A DNA stretch of 57,184 nt from an uncultured Clostridia bacterium (GTDB lineage Bacteria; Bacillota; Clostridia; TANB77; CAG-508): positions 1 through 57,184 of the forward strand of contig CAMVJW010000010.1 of assembly GCA_947167965.1 (NCBI GenBank), written 5' to 3'. The notes beneath the pieces are model-generated. The model made no database searches. It saw nothing but the letters and a program-made list of their open reading frames with translations, and had not been told where the DNA came from. A program made the translations under genes and the position numbers. Shown here one piece after another: positions 42,225-51,277 of this stretch (the stretch's first letter is position 1; every line of letters starts with the position of its first letter).

Positions 42225-42737
42225 CTAATCAAAATAATTACTTATTTCTTGTAGATCTTCAAATCCATGTTGCCTTAAAATCTCGTAAGTAATTATAGCT
42301 ACAGAATTTGATAAATTTAATGATCTAAGTGTAGGAAGCATTGGAATTCTAATTGTCTTTTTGTCTAAATATTTTTGTAGTAAATCTTCTGGCAATCCCT
42401 TTGTTTCTTTACCATATAAAACAAAAACTTCATCCATATTTGAATAGTCTATATCAGTGTATTTTTGTTTTCCTTTTGTGGTTGCAAAAAACATATTATT
42501 ATCTTCAGGTGGATACTTTTTTAAAAAATCATTTAATGAAATATGCTCTTCTATATCTAATTTATCCCAATAATCAAGTCCTGCTCTTTTTAGAGCTTTT
42601 TCATTTAAAGAAAATCCTAATGGATGTACTAAATGTAATTTTGCTCCAGTAATTGCACATGTTCTTGCAATGTTTCCTGTATTTGCTGGAATTTCTGGTT
42701 CAACCATAACAATATTAATTTTCAATTCTAAATTCAT
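42225..42737 (-). CDS. trmL: tRNA (cytidine/uridine-34) 2'-O-methyltransferase TrmL
   Basis: VMVEPEIPANTGNIARTCAITG, HLVHPLGFSLNEKALKRAGLDYW, VLYGKETKGLPEDLL and IPMLPTLRSLNLSNSVAIITYE are the TrmL signature blocks. It methylates the wobble base of Leu tRNAs. The start is uncertain: ATG at 42737 directly abuts AAAGGA (spacing 0), while TTG at 42725 has a 12-bp gap. Both give the full domain. Confidence 0.9.
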   Translation of the reverse strand: MNLELKINIVMVEPEIPANTGNIARTCAITGAKLHLVHPLGFSLNEKALKRAGLDYWDKLDIEEHISLNDFLKKYPPEDNNMFFATTKGKQKYTDIDYSNMDEVFVLYGKETKGLPEDLLQKYLDKKTIRIPMLPTLRSLNLSNSVAIITYEILRQHGFEDLQEISNYFD

Positions 42738-42898
42738 TCCTTTCACAAGATAAAACCCAAGTTTGGAAAGGATTACATAGTAATTAACCTTCAAACTTAT
42801 TCCATATTCCTATAATATTAATAATACCATAAAATAACAAATACTGCAAGGATATCAAGTAAAACTGGCATTTTAAAAGCTTTTATTTATTATTTTTA

Positions 42899-42927
42899 TT
42901 GATTTATTATTTTTTTTATTGTATAAT
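42899..42927 (+). promoter_or_regulatory. promoter of the Yip1-like gene
   Basis: TTGATT (42899-42904), 17-bp spacer, TATAAT (42922-42927), ~43 bp before the ATG. Confidence 0.75.
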
Positions 42928-42970
42928 AACCAATATATAATAATATATATAATAAAAGGAGGATTATTCA

Positions 42971-43690
42971 ATGGACGAAGAGAAAAATGAAAACATTGAA
43001 AATGATGTTAATGAAGTTTCATCTGTAGAAAATACTAATGTTGAAAATGACATCAAACAAGAAACTGTAAATACTTTTAATGAAGCAAAAGAAAAAATGA
43101 AAAACATTAATTTTAAGGAAGAAGCAGAAATTGGTAAAGGGTTATTTAAACAATTATTTACAAACCCTCGCGAGGCTATTTATGAAATTGCACATGATCC
43201 AAATAATAGCTTTTTTAAAACAGCACTTTTACTTGTAATCATTTGGGCAGGATTATTATTAATTAGAGAAGTTATATATTATATGGGTAGAAAATACTTT
43301 ACATTTACTTTTAAAGATTTTCTTACTATAATTAAAACTACAATTAGTCCAGTTTTGACAATTATAGCTCTTACAGCTTCAATGTATATTTTTAATAAAA
43401 AATCAAAAAAATCACTTATTACAACTATTACTGCATTTACTGTAGCTAAAATTCCTGTAATTGTATCTGTACTTTTAACTTATTTAAGATACATTAGTCT
43501 TAATACTACTTATATAACTTCACCTATTAATGCATTTTTAAGTGTTATATCAGCTGTTTTAATTTACTTTGCAGTTAAATCATTAGCTAATGAAGAAGAT
43601 GAATCAGAATCTTTAAAACTATTTATTAAAGTTATAGGTGTTTATTATATTATCTATTTTGCTTTAAGTTTCTTAGGTCTTTATATTTAA
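42971..43690 (+). CDS. Yip1-like multi-pass membrane protein, 239 aa
   Basis: A charged, acidic N-terminus (~75 residues) is followed by about five membrane segments (LLLVIIWAGLLLIREVIYY, VLTIIALTASMYIF, FTVAKIPVIVSVLLTYL, AFLSVISAVLIYFAV, GVYYIIYFALSFLGLYI). The DPNNSFFKTALLLV start of the membrane region resembles YIP1-family proteins. Function unknown. It stands alone between divergent/convergent genes. Confidence 0.7.
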   Translation: MDEEKNENIENDVNEVSSVENTNVENDIKQETVNTFNEAKEKMKNINFKEEAEIGKGLFKQLFTNPREAIYEIAHDPNNSFFKTALLLVIIWAGLLLIREVIYYMGRKYFTFTFKDFLTIIKTTISPVLTIIALTASMYIFNKKSKKSLITTITAFTVAKIPVIVSVLLTYLRYISLNTTYITSPINAFLSVISAVLIYFAVKSLANEEDESESLKLFIKVIGVYYIIYFALSFLGLYI

Positions 43691-43710
43691 AAATAACCGT
43701 AAATTTATAT

Positions 43711-43738
43711 AGGGCATCCTTTCGGATGCCCTTATTTT
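43711..43738. terminator. bidirectional terminator between Yip1-like gene and lepA
   Basis: AGGGCATCC/GGATGCCCT with loop TTTC and a T6 run on the + strand; A/T-rich on the other side. Confidence 0.88.
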
Positions 43739-45559
43739 TTATTTATTTTCTTCATCATCTAATTTAAGTACTGATAAAAATGCCTCTTGTGGCATTTCTA
43801 CCTTTCCAATTTGTCTCATTCTTGCTTTTCCTCTTTTTTGTTTTTCTAATAGTTTTTTCTTTCTTGTAATATCCCCCCCATAGCATTTAGCTAATACATC
43901 TTTCCTTAAAGCAGAAATAGTCTCTCTTGCAATTACAGTTCCGCCTACAACCGCTTGTAAAGGTATTGTAAACAAATGCCTCGGAATTACACCTTTTAGT
44001 TTTTCTACCATTTTTCTTCCACGTGTATATGCCATATCTTTATGTACAATAAAAGAAAGTGCATCTACCGCTTCCCCATTTACATGAATATCAAGTTTTA
44101 CAAGTTTTGCTTGTTTATATTCTTTAAATTCATAATCAAATGAGGCATAACCTTTTGTTTTAGATTTTAAATTATCAAAAAAGTCGTAAATTATTTCATT
44201 TAAAGGCATCTCATAAATAAGATTTACCCTGTTTTCATCTAAATATTTCATATCAATATACACACCACGTCTATTTTGGCACATTTCCATAATTCCACCA
44301 ACATATTCTTTTGGTGTTAATATATTTGCTGTAACTATTGGTTCTTCCATAAATGCAATTTCAGCTTGTGGTGGTAAATCACCTGGATTATATATATCTA
44401 AAACTTCTCCATTTGTTTTATGAACTTTATATATAACAGATGGAGCTGTTGTAATTAACCCTAAATCAAATTCTCTATCTAATCTTTCTTCTATTATTTC
44501 TAGATGTAATAATCCTAAAAATCCACATCTAAAACCATATCCTAATGCATTTGAAGTTTCTTGTTCATATTCTAATGCTGCATCATTTAATTTTAGTTTT
44601 TCTAGTGCAAATTTTAATGCCTCAAATTGGCTTCCATCTATTGGATAAATACCACAATATACCATAGGTTGTACTTTTTTATACCCTTTTAATGGTTCAT
44701 CAGCTGGATTTAAATTCTGTGTTATAGTATCACCAACATGTATATCAGATAAACTCTTTATGCTAGCTGCAATATATCCTACTTCTCCTGCTTTTAATTC
44801 TTTAGCAGGCATATAACTTCCTGGAGCAAAATAACCTAATTCTGTAACTATAAACACTTTGTTTGCTTGCATTAGACGAATTTCGTCGCCAACCTTTACC
44901 ATTCCATCTACTACTCTTACATAAGCTACAGCACCTTTATAATTATCATAATACGAGTCAAATATTAAACACTTTGTTTTAGATGTTTCATCTCCGTCAG
45001 GGCAAGGTAAATCAGTCACAATTTTTTCTAGAACTTCTTCCACATTTAAACCTGTTTTTGCAGAAATACATGGACACCCTACTGCTGGAATTCCAATTAT
45101 GTCTTCTATCTCTTTTTGAACTTCTTCAGGTCTCGCACTTGGAAGATCTATTTTATTAATTACAGGTAAAATCTCCAGATTATTATCAATTGCTAAATAA
45201 ACATTTGCAAGGGTTTGAGCTTCAACTCCTTGGGTACTATCTACAATTAAAATTGCTCCATCACATGCTGCTAAACTTCTTGATACCTCATAATTAAAGT
45301 CAACATGTCCTGGAGTATCTATTAAATTAAAAGTATATTCATTTCCATCTTTAGCTTTGTATTTCATCCTAACAGACTGAGCTTTAATTGTAATTCCTCT
45401 TTCACGTTCTATATCCATATTGTCTAATACTTGCTCTTCCATTTCTCTTTTTGAAAGAGAACCAGTCAGTTCAATTAATCTATCCGCTAAAGTTGATTTT
45501 CCATGATCAATATGTGCAACTATACTAAAGTTTCTAATATATTTTTGATATTCGTTCAT
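43739..45559 (-). CDS. lepA: elongation factor 4 (LepA), 606 aa
   Basis: GTPase motifs [14 protein letters not shown] (G1), ERGITIKAQ (G2), DTPGHVDF (G3), NKIDLPSA (G4). The LepA-specific C-terminal domain ends [17 protein letters not shown] ... [18 protein letters not shown]. It promotes back-translocation or recycling of stalled ribosomes. In many Firmicutes lepA neighbours hemN/hrcA, absent here. GGAG precedes ATG at 45559. Confidence 0.96.
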   Translation of the reverse strand: MNEYQKYIRNFSIVAHIDHGKSTLADRLIELTGSLSKREMEEQVLDNMDIERERGITIKAQSVRMKYKAKDGNEYTFNLIDTPGHVDFNYEVSRSLAACDGAILIVDSTQGVEAQTLANVYLAIDNNLEILPVINKIDLPSARPEEVQKEIEDIIGIPAVGCPCISAKTGLNVEEVLEKIVTDLPCPDGDETSKTKCLIFDSYYDNYKGAVAYVRVVDGMVKVGDEIRLMQANKVFIVTELGYFAPGSYMPAKELKAGEVGYIAASIKSLSDIHVGDTITQNLNPADEPLKGYKKVQPMVYCGIYPIDGSQFEALKFALEKLKLNDAALEYEQETSNALGYGFRCGFLGLLHLEIIEERLDREFDLGLITTAPSVIYKVHKTNGEVLDIYNPGDLPPQAEIAFMEEPIVTANILTPKEYVGGIMEMCQNRRGVYIDMKYLDENRVNLIYEMPLNEIIYDFFDNLKSKTKGYASFDYEFKEYKQAKLVKLDIHVNGEAVDALSFIVHKDMAYTRGRKMVEKLKGVIPRHLFTIPLQAVVGGTVIARETISALRKDVLAKCYGGDITRKKKLLEKQKRGKARMRQIGKVEMPQEAFLSVLKLDDEENK

Positions 45560-45648
45560 ATTTCTCCTTTTTTAATTTCCAACTTTCCTAAAGTTTACCA
45601 TATTCAAGCCATTTAGTCAATTAGAATCTATGACAGTTCTCTTTCCCC

Positions 45649-45981
45649 CTATTCTAATCCTCCATATAGATTATAAATTTTATTATATCCCAACTTTTTT
45701 AGCTTTTTATATGCTTTTATGCTTCTATATCCACTTGAACAATATAAAACAATTTCTATATTTTTATTTTTTATTATATTTACAAAATTATTATTAATTT
45801 CATATTCAGGTATATTTATACTTCCTTCTATATGTCCTTCTTTATATTCTTTATGATTCCTAACATCTATTATCACTGCACCTTGAAGTTGCTTTTTTTT
45901 TAATTCACTTAAATTAATATCATAACTTGCCATATGTCTAAAAAATTTTCTATTAATTCTTGTTGTTATTTTTTCAAACAT
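45649..45981 (-). CDS. rhodanese-like protein, 110 aa
   Basis: The start at 45981 (MFEKITTRINRKFF) follows GGAGG; the ATG four codons earlier is part of that site. Rhodanese blocks: GAVIIDVRNHKEYKEGHIEGSINIP and VLYCSSGYRSIKAYKKLKKLGY, with the active-site Cys followed by SSGYRS. Sulfur transferase or phosphatase-like; partner unknown. Confidence 0.85.
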   Translation of the reverse strand: MFEKITTRINRKFFRHMASYDINLSELKKKQLQGAVIIDVRNHKEYKEGHIEGSINIPEYEINNNFVNIIKNKNIEIVLYCSSGYRSIKAYKKLKKLGYNKIYNLYGGLE

Positions 45982-46128
45982 AAATTCCTCCATAACAGTA
46001 TGAAAATGAATTTTTCTATACTCTTATATATTATGATTATTATTACTCAAAATTGATAATATTAATATATTTTAATGTCAAATTATGTCGATTATTCTGT
46101 TTTATGTATATCTAATTATGTAATGTAG

Positions 46129-46210
46129 TTATCCACATTGATTGTGGATAATGTGGATAACTCTGTGAATAACTTTAAAATATACTCATTCACAAATTTA
46201 GTTATTCACA
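46129..46210. promoter_or_regulatory. cluster of five DnaA boxes without a nearby dnaA gene
   Basis: TTATCCACA (46129-46137), TGTGGATAA (46143-46151), TGTGGATAA (46152-46160), TGTGAATAA (46164-46172) and TTATTCACA (46202-46210). Three are perfect, two have one change. Both orientations occur and AT-rich DNA flanks the cluster. It fills most of the 390-bp gene-free gap 45982-46374 together with a terminator at the right. Candidate DnaA titration or regulatory site; a chromosomal origin is less likely without dnaA/dnaN. Confidence 0.75.
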
Positions 46211-46303
46211 TTTAACATGTTGATAATTTGTGTATTAAATTTATTTTTCATTATTAAGTTTTTATGTATAGTATTTTTATGCTAATATTTCAAATATAAT
46301 AAA

Positions 46304-46347
46304 AACCTATAAGGGATGCTGTCTTTTTTACAGTACTCTTATAGGTT
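46304..46347 (-). terminator. terminator of the yefM-yoeB operon
   Basis: AACCTATAAG (46304-46313) and CTTATAGGTT (46338-46347) form the stem, with TTTATTA after it on the minus strand. It lies ~30 bp beyond the toxin stop codon. Confidence 0.7.
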
Positions 46348-46374
46348 ACATTTTATTTAATGGCTTATTTTATT

Positions 46375-46636
46375 TTAATCCTTATAGTGACCTTTACAAG
46401 ATATTACAACAACATCTCCATCACCATTAAAATCATATACTAAACGATTCTTTTCATCAATTCTTTTACTATATCCTTTTCTGTTTTTTAGAATTTCACT
46501 TTTTCCTATTCTACTGTCTGTTCTATTTCTTTATATGTCTAAAAGAAGCGCATTTATCTTTTTAAGTGTCTTTTTATTATCTTTTTTGCCAACTCAAATA
46601 ATCGCTCCATCCTCTTTCAATAAAAATACTATTCAT
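46375..46636 (-). pseudogene. yoeB: YoeB/Txe-type toxin gene inactivated by frameshift and nonsense mutation
   Basis: Starting at ATG 46636, overlapping the antitoxin stop, the frame reads MNSIFIERGWSDYLSWQK and then stops because a run of six A (five expected) shifts it. With one A removed it continues DNKKTLKKINALLLDI, meets a TAA where Lys is expected, and goes on RNRTDSRIGKSEILKNRKGY, SKRIDEKNRLVYDF and SCKGHYKD to 46375. The ancestral length (~86 aa) and the RRIDE..RLVY and GHY motifs are those of YoeB, a ribosome-dependent RNase. The toxin is dead. Confidence 0.85.
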
Positions 46637-46898
46637 CCGCCATTGCCTCCAAATCTTTCATTGATTTAATGACAACTTTGCCTTCATCCATCTCCCTAAA
46701 ACTTTCTTCTAGCTTCTTCATATATTCAAGGTTTTCTTTTGCTTTTTGTAATTCATTAAATGCTTTTAAGTCAATCCAAACCATATTTTCTTTTCCGTTA
46801 CCATTTCGACTAACAATAATAATATCGTTATCTTCAACTACTGCATTACAATATTTTTTAAAATTTTTTCTAGCTTCACTTACACTTATTGCTTGCAT
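46629..46898 (-). CDS. yefM: YefM/Phd-family antitoxin, 89 aa
   Basis: MQAISVSEARKNFKKYCNAV opens the YefM DNA-binding fold, and the VVIKSMKDLEAMADE tail would bind YoeB. It is intact with a good AAGGAG site. It sits on its own promoter with a TGTACA palindrome. Because the downstream toxin is broken it is an orphan that could only regulate itself or neutralise a related toxin elsewhere. Confidence 0.9.
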   Translation of the reverse strand: MQAISVSEARKNFKKYCNAVVEDNDIIIVSRNGNGKENMVWIDLKAFNELQKAKENLEYMKKLEESFREMDEGKVVIKSMKDLEAMADE

Positions 46899-46923
46899 AA
46901 CTACTCATCTCCTTTATTAATTT

Positions 46924-46971
46924 TGTACGTTATCTTATACATAATATTGTACAATATTATATGTTTGTCAA
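46924..46971 (-). promoter_or_regulatory. yefM promoter and TGTACA operator
   Basis: ATAATATTGTACAATATTAT (46941-46960) is a perfect 20-bp palindrome centred on TGTACA; a second half-like TGTACG is at 46924-46929. E. coli yefM-yoeB uses a long and a short site with a TGTACA core. -35 TTGACA at 46971-46966; the -10 region lies inside the palindrome. Confidence 0.85.
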
Positions 46972-47045
46972 GAATAATTATACACAGTTGTAATTATTTC
47001 AATAAAATCAGGTGAATAAATTCTATCAAAGTTATGCATTTTAAG

Positions 47046-47318
47046 TTAAAACATAAACTTAAAATATAGAATTATTGATATTTCCAAAATTACAATTAAT
47101 GGCATTCCTATTGTAAACTTCTTCTTTTTTGTTTTATGGTGAAATACATACATTCCTGCAATAGTACCTATTCCTCCACCTAAAAAGCAAAATCCAAATA
47201 ATGTGTTTTCTGGTATTCTTCTATCAGCCATTTTAGCTTTATGCTTATCAATTCCCATTGCAATAAATCCTAAAATATTAATTACTAACATATATATTAT
47301 AATATATTTAATATTCAT
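47046..47318 (-). CDS. DUF1294 membrane protein, 90 aa
   Basis: Hydrophobic start (IIIYMLVINILGFIAMGIDK), then DKHKAKMADRRIPENTLFG and the GGGIGTIAGMYVFHHKTKK motif of DUF1294, with a last membrane segment at the C-terminus. The family's function is unknown. It is 9 bp beyond alaS on the same strand and probably cotranscribed. Confidence 0.85.
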   Translation of the reverse strand: MNIKYIIIYMLVINILGFIAMGIDKHKAKMADRRIPENTLFGFCFLGGGIGTIAGMYVFHHKTKKKKFTIGMPLIVILEISIILYFKFMF

Positions 47319-47327
47319 TTTTTATTA

Positions 47328-49079
47328 TTACTCCAATATAGCTTTAATTCTTCTAACTCCTGATGAGCTTGATTCTTCTTTTTTAATTTTAAAGTGTCCA
47401 AGTTCACTTGTATTTTGAACATGAGGACCACCACAAAGCTCTAGTGATACATCTCCAATTTTATAAACTGAAACAATATCTCCATATTTTTCAATAAACA
47501 TAGCTTCTGCACCTTGCGCAATTGCTTCATCTTTTTTCATTTCTAATTTTTCAACAGGAATTGCATCTTGAATCCATTTATTAACTAATTCCTCAGTTTT
47601 AGCTTTTTCTTCATCAGTCATTTTAGCTGGATGTGAAAAGTCAAATCTTAATCTTTCTGCTGTAATGTTACTTCCTCTTTGATGTACATGTGATCCAAGA
47701 ACTTGCTTTAATGCTGCATTTAATAGATGTGTTGCTGTATGATATTTTGTTTCCATTTCTCCAGTTGAAGCTAAACCACCTTTAAATCTTTTATCTGACC
47801 CAGCTCTTGATTTTTCTTGATGTTCTTTAAATAATTTATCAAATTCCTCCATAGAAATCTTTATTCCATTTTCTGTAGCTAAATCTTTAGTAACCTCTGG
47901 TGGAAAACCGTAAGTATCATATAATCTAAATACAACCTTTCCGTCTATTGTATCTTTTCCTTGTTCTTGTAGTCTTTTAACTTCTTTTTCAAATTCTCTT
48001 TCCCCATGATTTAATGTTTTTATAAATTTATCTTTTTCCTCTACTATTACTTGTTTAATTGTTTCTCTATTTTGTTCTAATTCTGGATACATTTCATTTA
48101 AATTATCCACATTTATATCAATTAATGTTGATAATTCATTTAAATCTATTTGAAGTTTGTTCATTTGTCTTATCATTCTTCTGATTAAACGACGTAAAAC
48201 ATAACCTCTATCTAAGTTTGATGGTCTTCCACCATCAGCAATTATCATCATACTTGAACGTAAATGTTCAGCAACAATTCTTCTACTTTCAATTATATCT
48301 ACTTTTTGAAGTTCTGCTAATTTATCCATAACTGGTTTAAATAATTCTGTATCAAATGGTGTTTCTTTTCCTTGTAAAAGCATTGTCATTCTTTCTAGCC
48401 CTAAACCTGTATCTACATTTTGTTGTTTTAATTTTGAATATCCATTTTCATCTTTATAATATTCCATAAATACATTATTCCAAATTTCAACATATTTACC
48501 ACAATCACATGATGGCTGGCAGTTTTCAGAGCAAGCTGGTTTTCCAGTGTCATAGAACATTTCTGTGTCCGGTCCACAAGGTCCTGTTTCTCCAGCAATC
48601 CACCAGTTATCATCTTTACCATAATAGTAAATATGGCCATCTAAAATTCCAGCATCTTTCCAACATGAAGCTGCTAATTCATCTCTAGGGCAGTCTTCAT
48701 CTCCTTCAAAAACTGTTACATAAAGCTTTTCTACTGGAATTTCAAGTTCTTTTGTTAAAAAATCAAAACTCATTTTTATTGATTCTTCTTTAAAATAATC
48801 TCCAAGTGACCAATTTCCAAGCATTTCAAAATATGTTAAATGGCGGTTGTCTCCAACTTCATCTATATCATTTGTTCTTACGCATTTTTGATAGTCTGTA
48901 AGTCTTTTACCTTCTGGATGTGGTTGTCCTAATAAATATGGCACTAAAGGTTGCATACCAGCAGTATTAAACAATACAGATGGATCATTTTCTGGTATTA
49001 ATGGACTTGATGGAATAACTTTATGCCCATGTGCTTTAAAAAAATTTAAATATTTATTTCTAATTTCAATTGCTCTCAT
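47328..49079 (-). CDS. alaS: alanyl-tRNA synthetase, short form without C-terminal DHHA1 region, 583 aa
   Basis: The start at 49079 (MRAIEIRNKYLNFFKAHGHK) follows AAGGAG. Class II catalytic core (NTAGMQPLVPYLLGQ, ERMTMLLQG), tRNA-recognition helices, then the editing domain with TATHLLNAAL (HxxxH) and LELCGGPHVQNT (CxxxH). It stops right after VRRIKAILE, about 290 residues short of the usual ~875. So the dimerising C-Ala (DHHA1) part is absent. Short forms are known in some Firmicutes and can still charge tRNA. A full-length copy elsewhere in the genome is possible. Confidence 0.9.
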   Translation of the reverse strand: MRAIEIRNKYLNFFKAHGHKVIPSSPLIPENDPSVLFNTAGMQPLVPYLLGQPHPEGKRLTDYQKCVRTNDIDEVGDNRHLTYFEMLGNWSLGDYFKEESIKMSFDFLTKELEIPVEKLYVTVFEGDEDCPRDELAASCWKDAGILDGHIYYYGKDDNWWIAGETGPCGPDTEMFYDTGKPACSENCQPSCDCGKYVEIWNNVFMEYYKDENGYSKLKQQNVDTGLGLERMTMLLQGKETPFDTELFKPVMDKLAELQKVDIIESRRIVAEHLRSSMMIIADGGRPSNLDRGYVLRRLIRRMIRQMNKLQIDLNELSTLIDINVDNLNEMYPELEQNRETIKQVIVEEKDKFIKTLNHGEREFEKEVKRLQEQGKDTIDGKVVFRLYDTYGFPPEVTKDLATENGIKISMEEFDKLFKEHQEKSRAGSDKRFKGGLASTGEMETKYHTATHLLNAALKQVLGSHVHQRGSNITAERLRFDFSHPAKMTDEEKAKTEELVNKWIQDAIPVEKLEMKKDEAIAQGAEAMFIEKYGDIVSVYKIGDVSLELCGGPHVQNTSELGHFKIKKEESSSSGVRRIKAILE

Positions 49080-49110
49080 ATTTGTCTCCTTACTAATTTT
49101 AATTCTGTAC

Positions 49111-49139
49111 ATTATATAGCAAAATAGCTGTTTTGACAA
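49111..49139 (-). promoter_or_regulatory. alaS promoter
   Basis: TTGTCA (49139-49134), 17-bp spacer, TATAAT (49116-49111), leaving a ~25-base leader, too short for a T-box. Confidence 0.75.
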
Positions 49140-49160
49140 GTTATTTTCCTTTTAAATATA

Positions 49161-49190
49161 AAAAACTTTAGTAATCAAACTAAAGTTTTT
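49161..49190. terminator. terminator of the 49190 gene
   Basis: Perfect 12-bp stem AAAAACTTTAGT/ACTAAAGTTTTT with loop AATCAA. It touches the stop codon of the gene. Confidence 0.85.
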
Positions 49191-51067
49191 TATATTTCTT
49201 TTCCATCTTTACCTGTTATACTATTTAAACTTTCAGTTTCTGGAAAAGATACTGTTGTCCCATCACTTAGTTCATACCATATTCTTTTACTTCTATGTAA
49301 ATTTTTATTACCTGTATCATATTTATCATTTGTGTTTGGCGATACTTCCAGTTGCTTTTTAAAAATAGCGTATCTTGTTCCTTTTTGTAAACTATATGCT
49401 TCATACATATTGAACTTTGGAATTTGTATTCCGACTTTTTCAACTTGTTTTTTTATTAATTTTTCAATGTCTTTATCTCTATAGTTTTTAACTTTTTCTG
49501 CAAATTCTTTGTCTTCCATTGCATTTACAGCAATTTCAATACATAATAGATTTTTCCCAATTTCAGATGAAGTTTTAGATTTAATTATTCTCTCTATTAA
49601 TTCACTAACATATTCAATTAGAACCGGATTCGTTATACTCCTTTCTGAAGTAACCTTAACATATAAATTTCCTAAGCTTTCTCCTAAATTTTCTTTTCTA
49701 AATTCTCTTTGAGTTTCCATTTTGATAATATCCATTAGATTTTCTGGCTCAGAGAAATGTTTTCCATCATTTGATATTTCAATCTTAATATCTGTATCTA
49801 ATTGTGCGCCAAGATTGTTGATTAGTCGATTTATTAAATCAAATTTTAATCCTTCAATATCAACTATTGTATCTCTTGCATTGTATGGCTTAATATATTT
49901 AGAATCATATAAAGGCTGATAATTAACCCAAATATAATCTTCTTTTACTTTAATTCTGTGATAATCGTCTACCTCTAATGACTCTAATAAAACAGGATTT
50001 CTTTTTATTATATCATTTATCACACCTAATCTTTCTAAAGCATCTTTATCTTGTATATTACTTTTTAAAAAACTATTTATTCCATCTAATTTGGTAAACT
50101 CTTTTAACCCTAATGAATTCTGCCCAAACTCGCTAATTTCTCTAGATTTTTTTAAAATTACTCTTAACTCATCTTCTCTTTCTTTATATGTATTGTGCAA
50201 AACATCTGTAATTTTATTTTTTCCTGTTTTGCTGTCTGAATTTTCTTTTCCAAATTGTATATCTTTAGCTGTAGTCTCTCTATTATATCCACTATATATG
50301 TCTCCTACTATACTTGACAAAGTCAAAAACATATTTGGATCTTTACTACATACATCTGCTAATGTCAATGTATAAAAAGCTCTAATTGTATCATTTTCAC
50401 TCTTAGCATTAAGTATTATTGAAACACTTTCTTTAAATTTTTTTATAATATAATTTATATTTTCATTTGAATTAGTTTGATTTATATAAACATCAACCGA
50501 ATCTAATTCGTCAACATCTGGAACATTAATGCTAGCTATATCTAACTCTGTGCCTTTATCATTTGAATATATTGTATTTCCACTTTTTAGTCTTACAGTA
50601 TAATTTACATTTTGATTATCTAATTCTTGTTTTATATTTTCTTCAAAACGTATTATTTCATTTGCAATTAAGCATTTCTTTATATTTGGGACTATATCTG
50701 AGTCTTTTATATTTTCATTATTATTTTCATTTAATAAATCTAATTCATCTAATCCTTGAGATAAATACTTATAATTACTATCTTTTTTTACAAAACCTAA
50801 TAATTGCTCATTTAAGTCGGGATAATTGTTTATATTAGTTGCTACTAAATCACATTTTTCTAATAACTGTTTGTATTGTTTATATTTTGAACTAGAGTCT
50901 TCTGGTTGAAAATCATCATTTTCTTGATTTAAATCACTTTCAACTCTTGTTTTTTGTGAATAAGTATTGCTAGGTGCAAAAATTGAGCCTACAAATGTTG
51001 CACCTGCAAGGGCGATAGCAACAATTTTATAAAGTATTCCTTTCTTTTTATTTTGACCTTGTTTCAT
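49190..51067 (-). CDS. exported protein of unknown function, 625 aa
   Basis: It starts with a signal peptide or anchor (KGILYKIVAIALAGATFVGSIFAPS), then is soluble, mostly helical and charged. There are no Cys-rich or known catalytic motifs I can recognise. Residues ~60-110 (QYKQLLEKCDLVATNINN, YLSQGLDELDLLNE) loosely resemble the N-terminal part of the 313-aa neighbour (LEKKCNSIVNAFKN, QNLDILEVAELFN). Own promoter and terminator. AAGGAAATAAAG precedes the ATG. Confidence 0.65.
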   Translation of the reverse strand: MKQGQNKKKGILYKIVAIALAGATFVGSIFAPSNTYSQKTRVESDLNQENDDFQPEDSSSKYKQYKQLLEKCDLVATNINNYPDLNEQLLGFVKKDSNYKYLSQGLDELDLLNENNNENIKDSDIVPNIKKCLIANEIIRFEENIKQELDNQNVNYTVRLKSGNTIYSNDKGTELDIASINVPDVDELDSVDVYINQTNSNENINYIIKKFKESVSIILNAKSENDTIRAFYTLTLADVCSKDPNMFLTLSSIVGDIYSGYNRETTAKDIQFGKENSDSKTGKNKITDVLHNTYKEREDELRVILKKSREISEFGQNSLGLKEFTKLDGINSFLKSNIQDKDALERLGVINDIIKRNPVLLESLEVDDYHRIKVKEDYIWVNYQPLYDSKYIKPYNARDTIVDIEGLKFDLINRLINNLGAQLDTDIKIEISNDGKHFSEPENLMDIIKMETQREFRKENLGESLGNLYVKVTSERSITNPVLIEYVSELIERIIKSKTSSEIGKNLLCIEIAVNAMEDKEFAEKVKNYRDKDIEKLIKKQVEKVGIQIPKFNMYEAYSLQKGTRYAIFKKQLEVSPNTNDKYDTGNKNLHRSKRIWYELSDGTTVSFPETESLNSITGKDGKEI

Positions 51068-51101
51068 TTCTTTATTTCCTTATTTTAATTTATTAATAAG
51101 T

Positions 51102-51130
51102 ATTTTACCATAATTTACATAATATTTCAA
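51102..51130 (-). promoter_or_regulatory. promoter of the 49190-51067 gene
   Basis: TTGAAA (51130-51125), 17-bp spacer, TAAAAT (51107-51102) on the minus strand. Confidence 0.6.
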
Positions 51131-51221
51131 TTCTATATTTAATATAATTGTGTTTAATTCAATTAGTTTTACCTCTTAAAAACTTGTTTAATTTTATTTA
51201 ACACACAGTAAAACAAAATAA

Positions 51222-51255
51222 AAAACATTAGTTTAATTATACACTAATGCTTTTT
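51222..51255 (-). terminator. terminator of the 51278 gene
   Basis: CATTAGT (51226-51232) pairs with ACTAATG (51243-51249). The minus strand continues in T-rich sequence (+ strand A-tract 51220-51225). Confidence 0.75.
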
Positions 51256-51277
51256 ATGCTTGTTATACTTTTTAAAT

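Noticed and set aside
46129..46210. Chromosomal replication origin (oriC)
   Set aside because: dnaA, dnaN, rpmH, rnpA and gidA are all absent from the surroundings, and flanking genes are not divergent. Kept as a DnaA-box cluster only.
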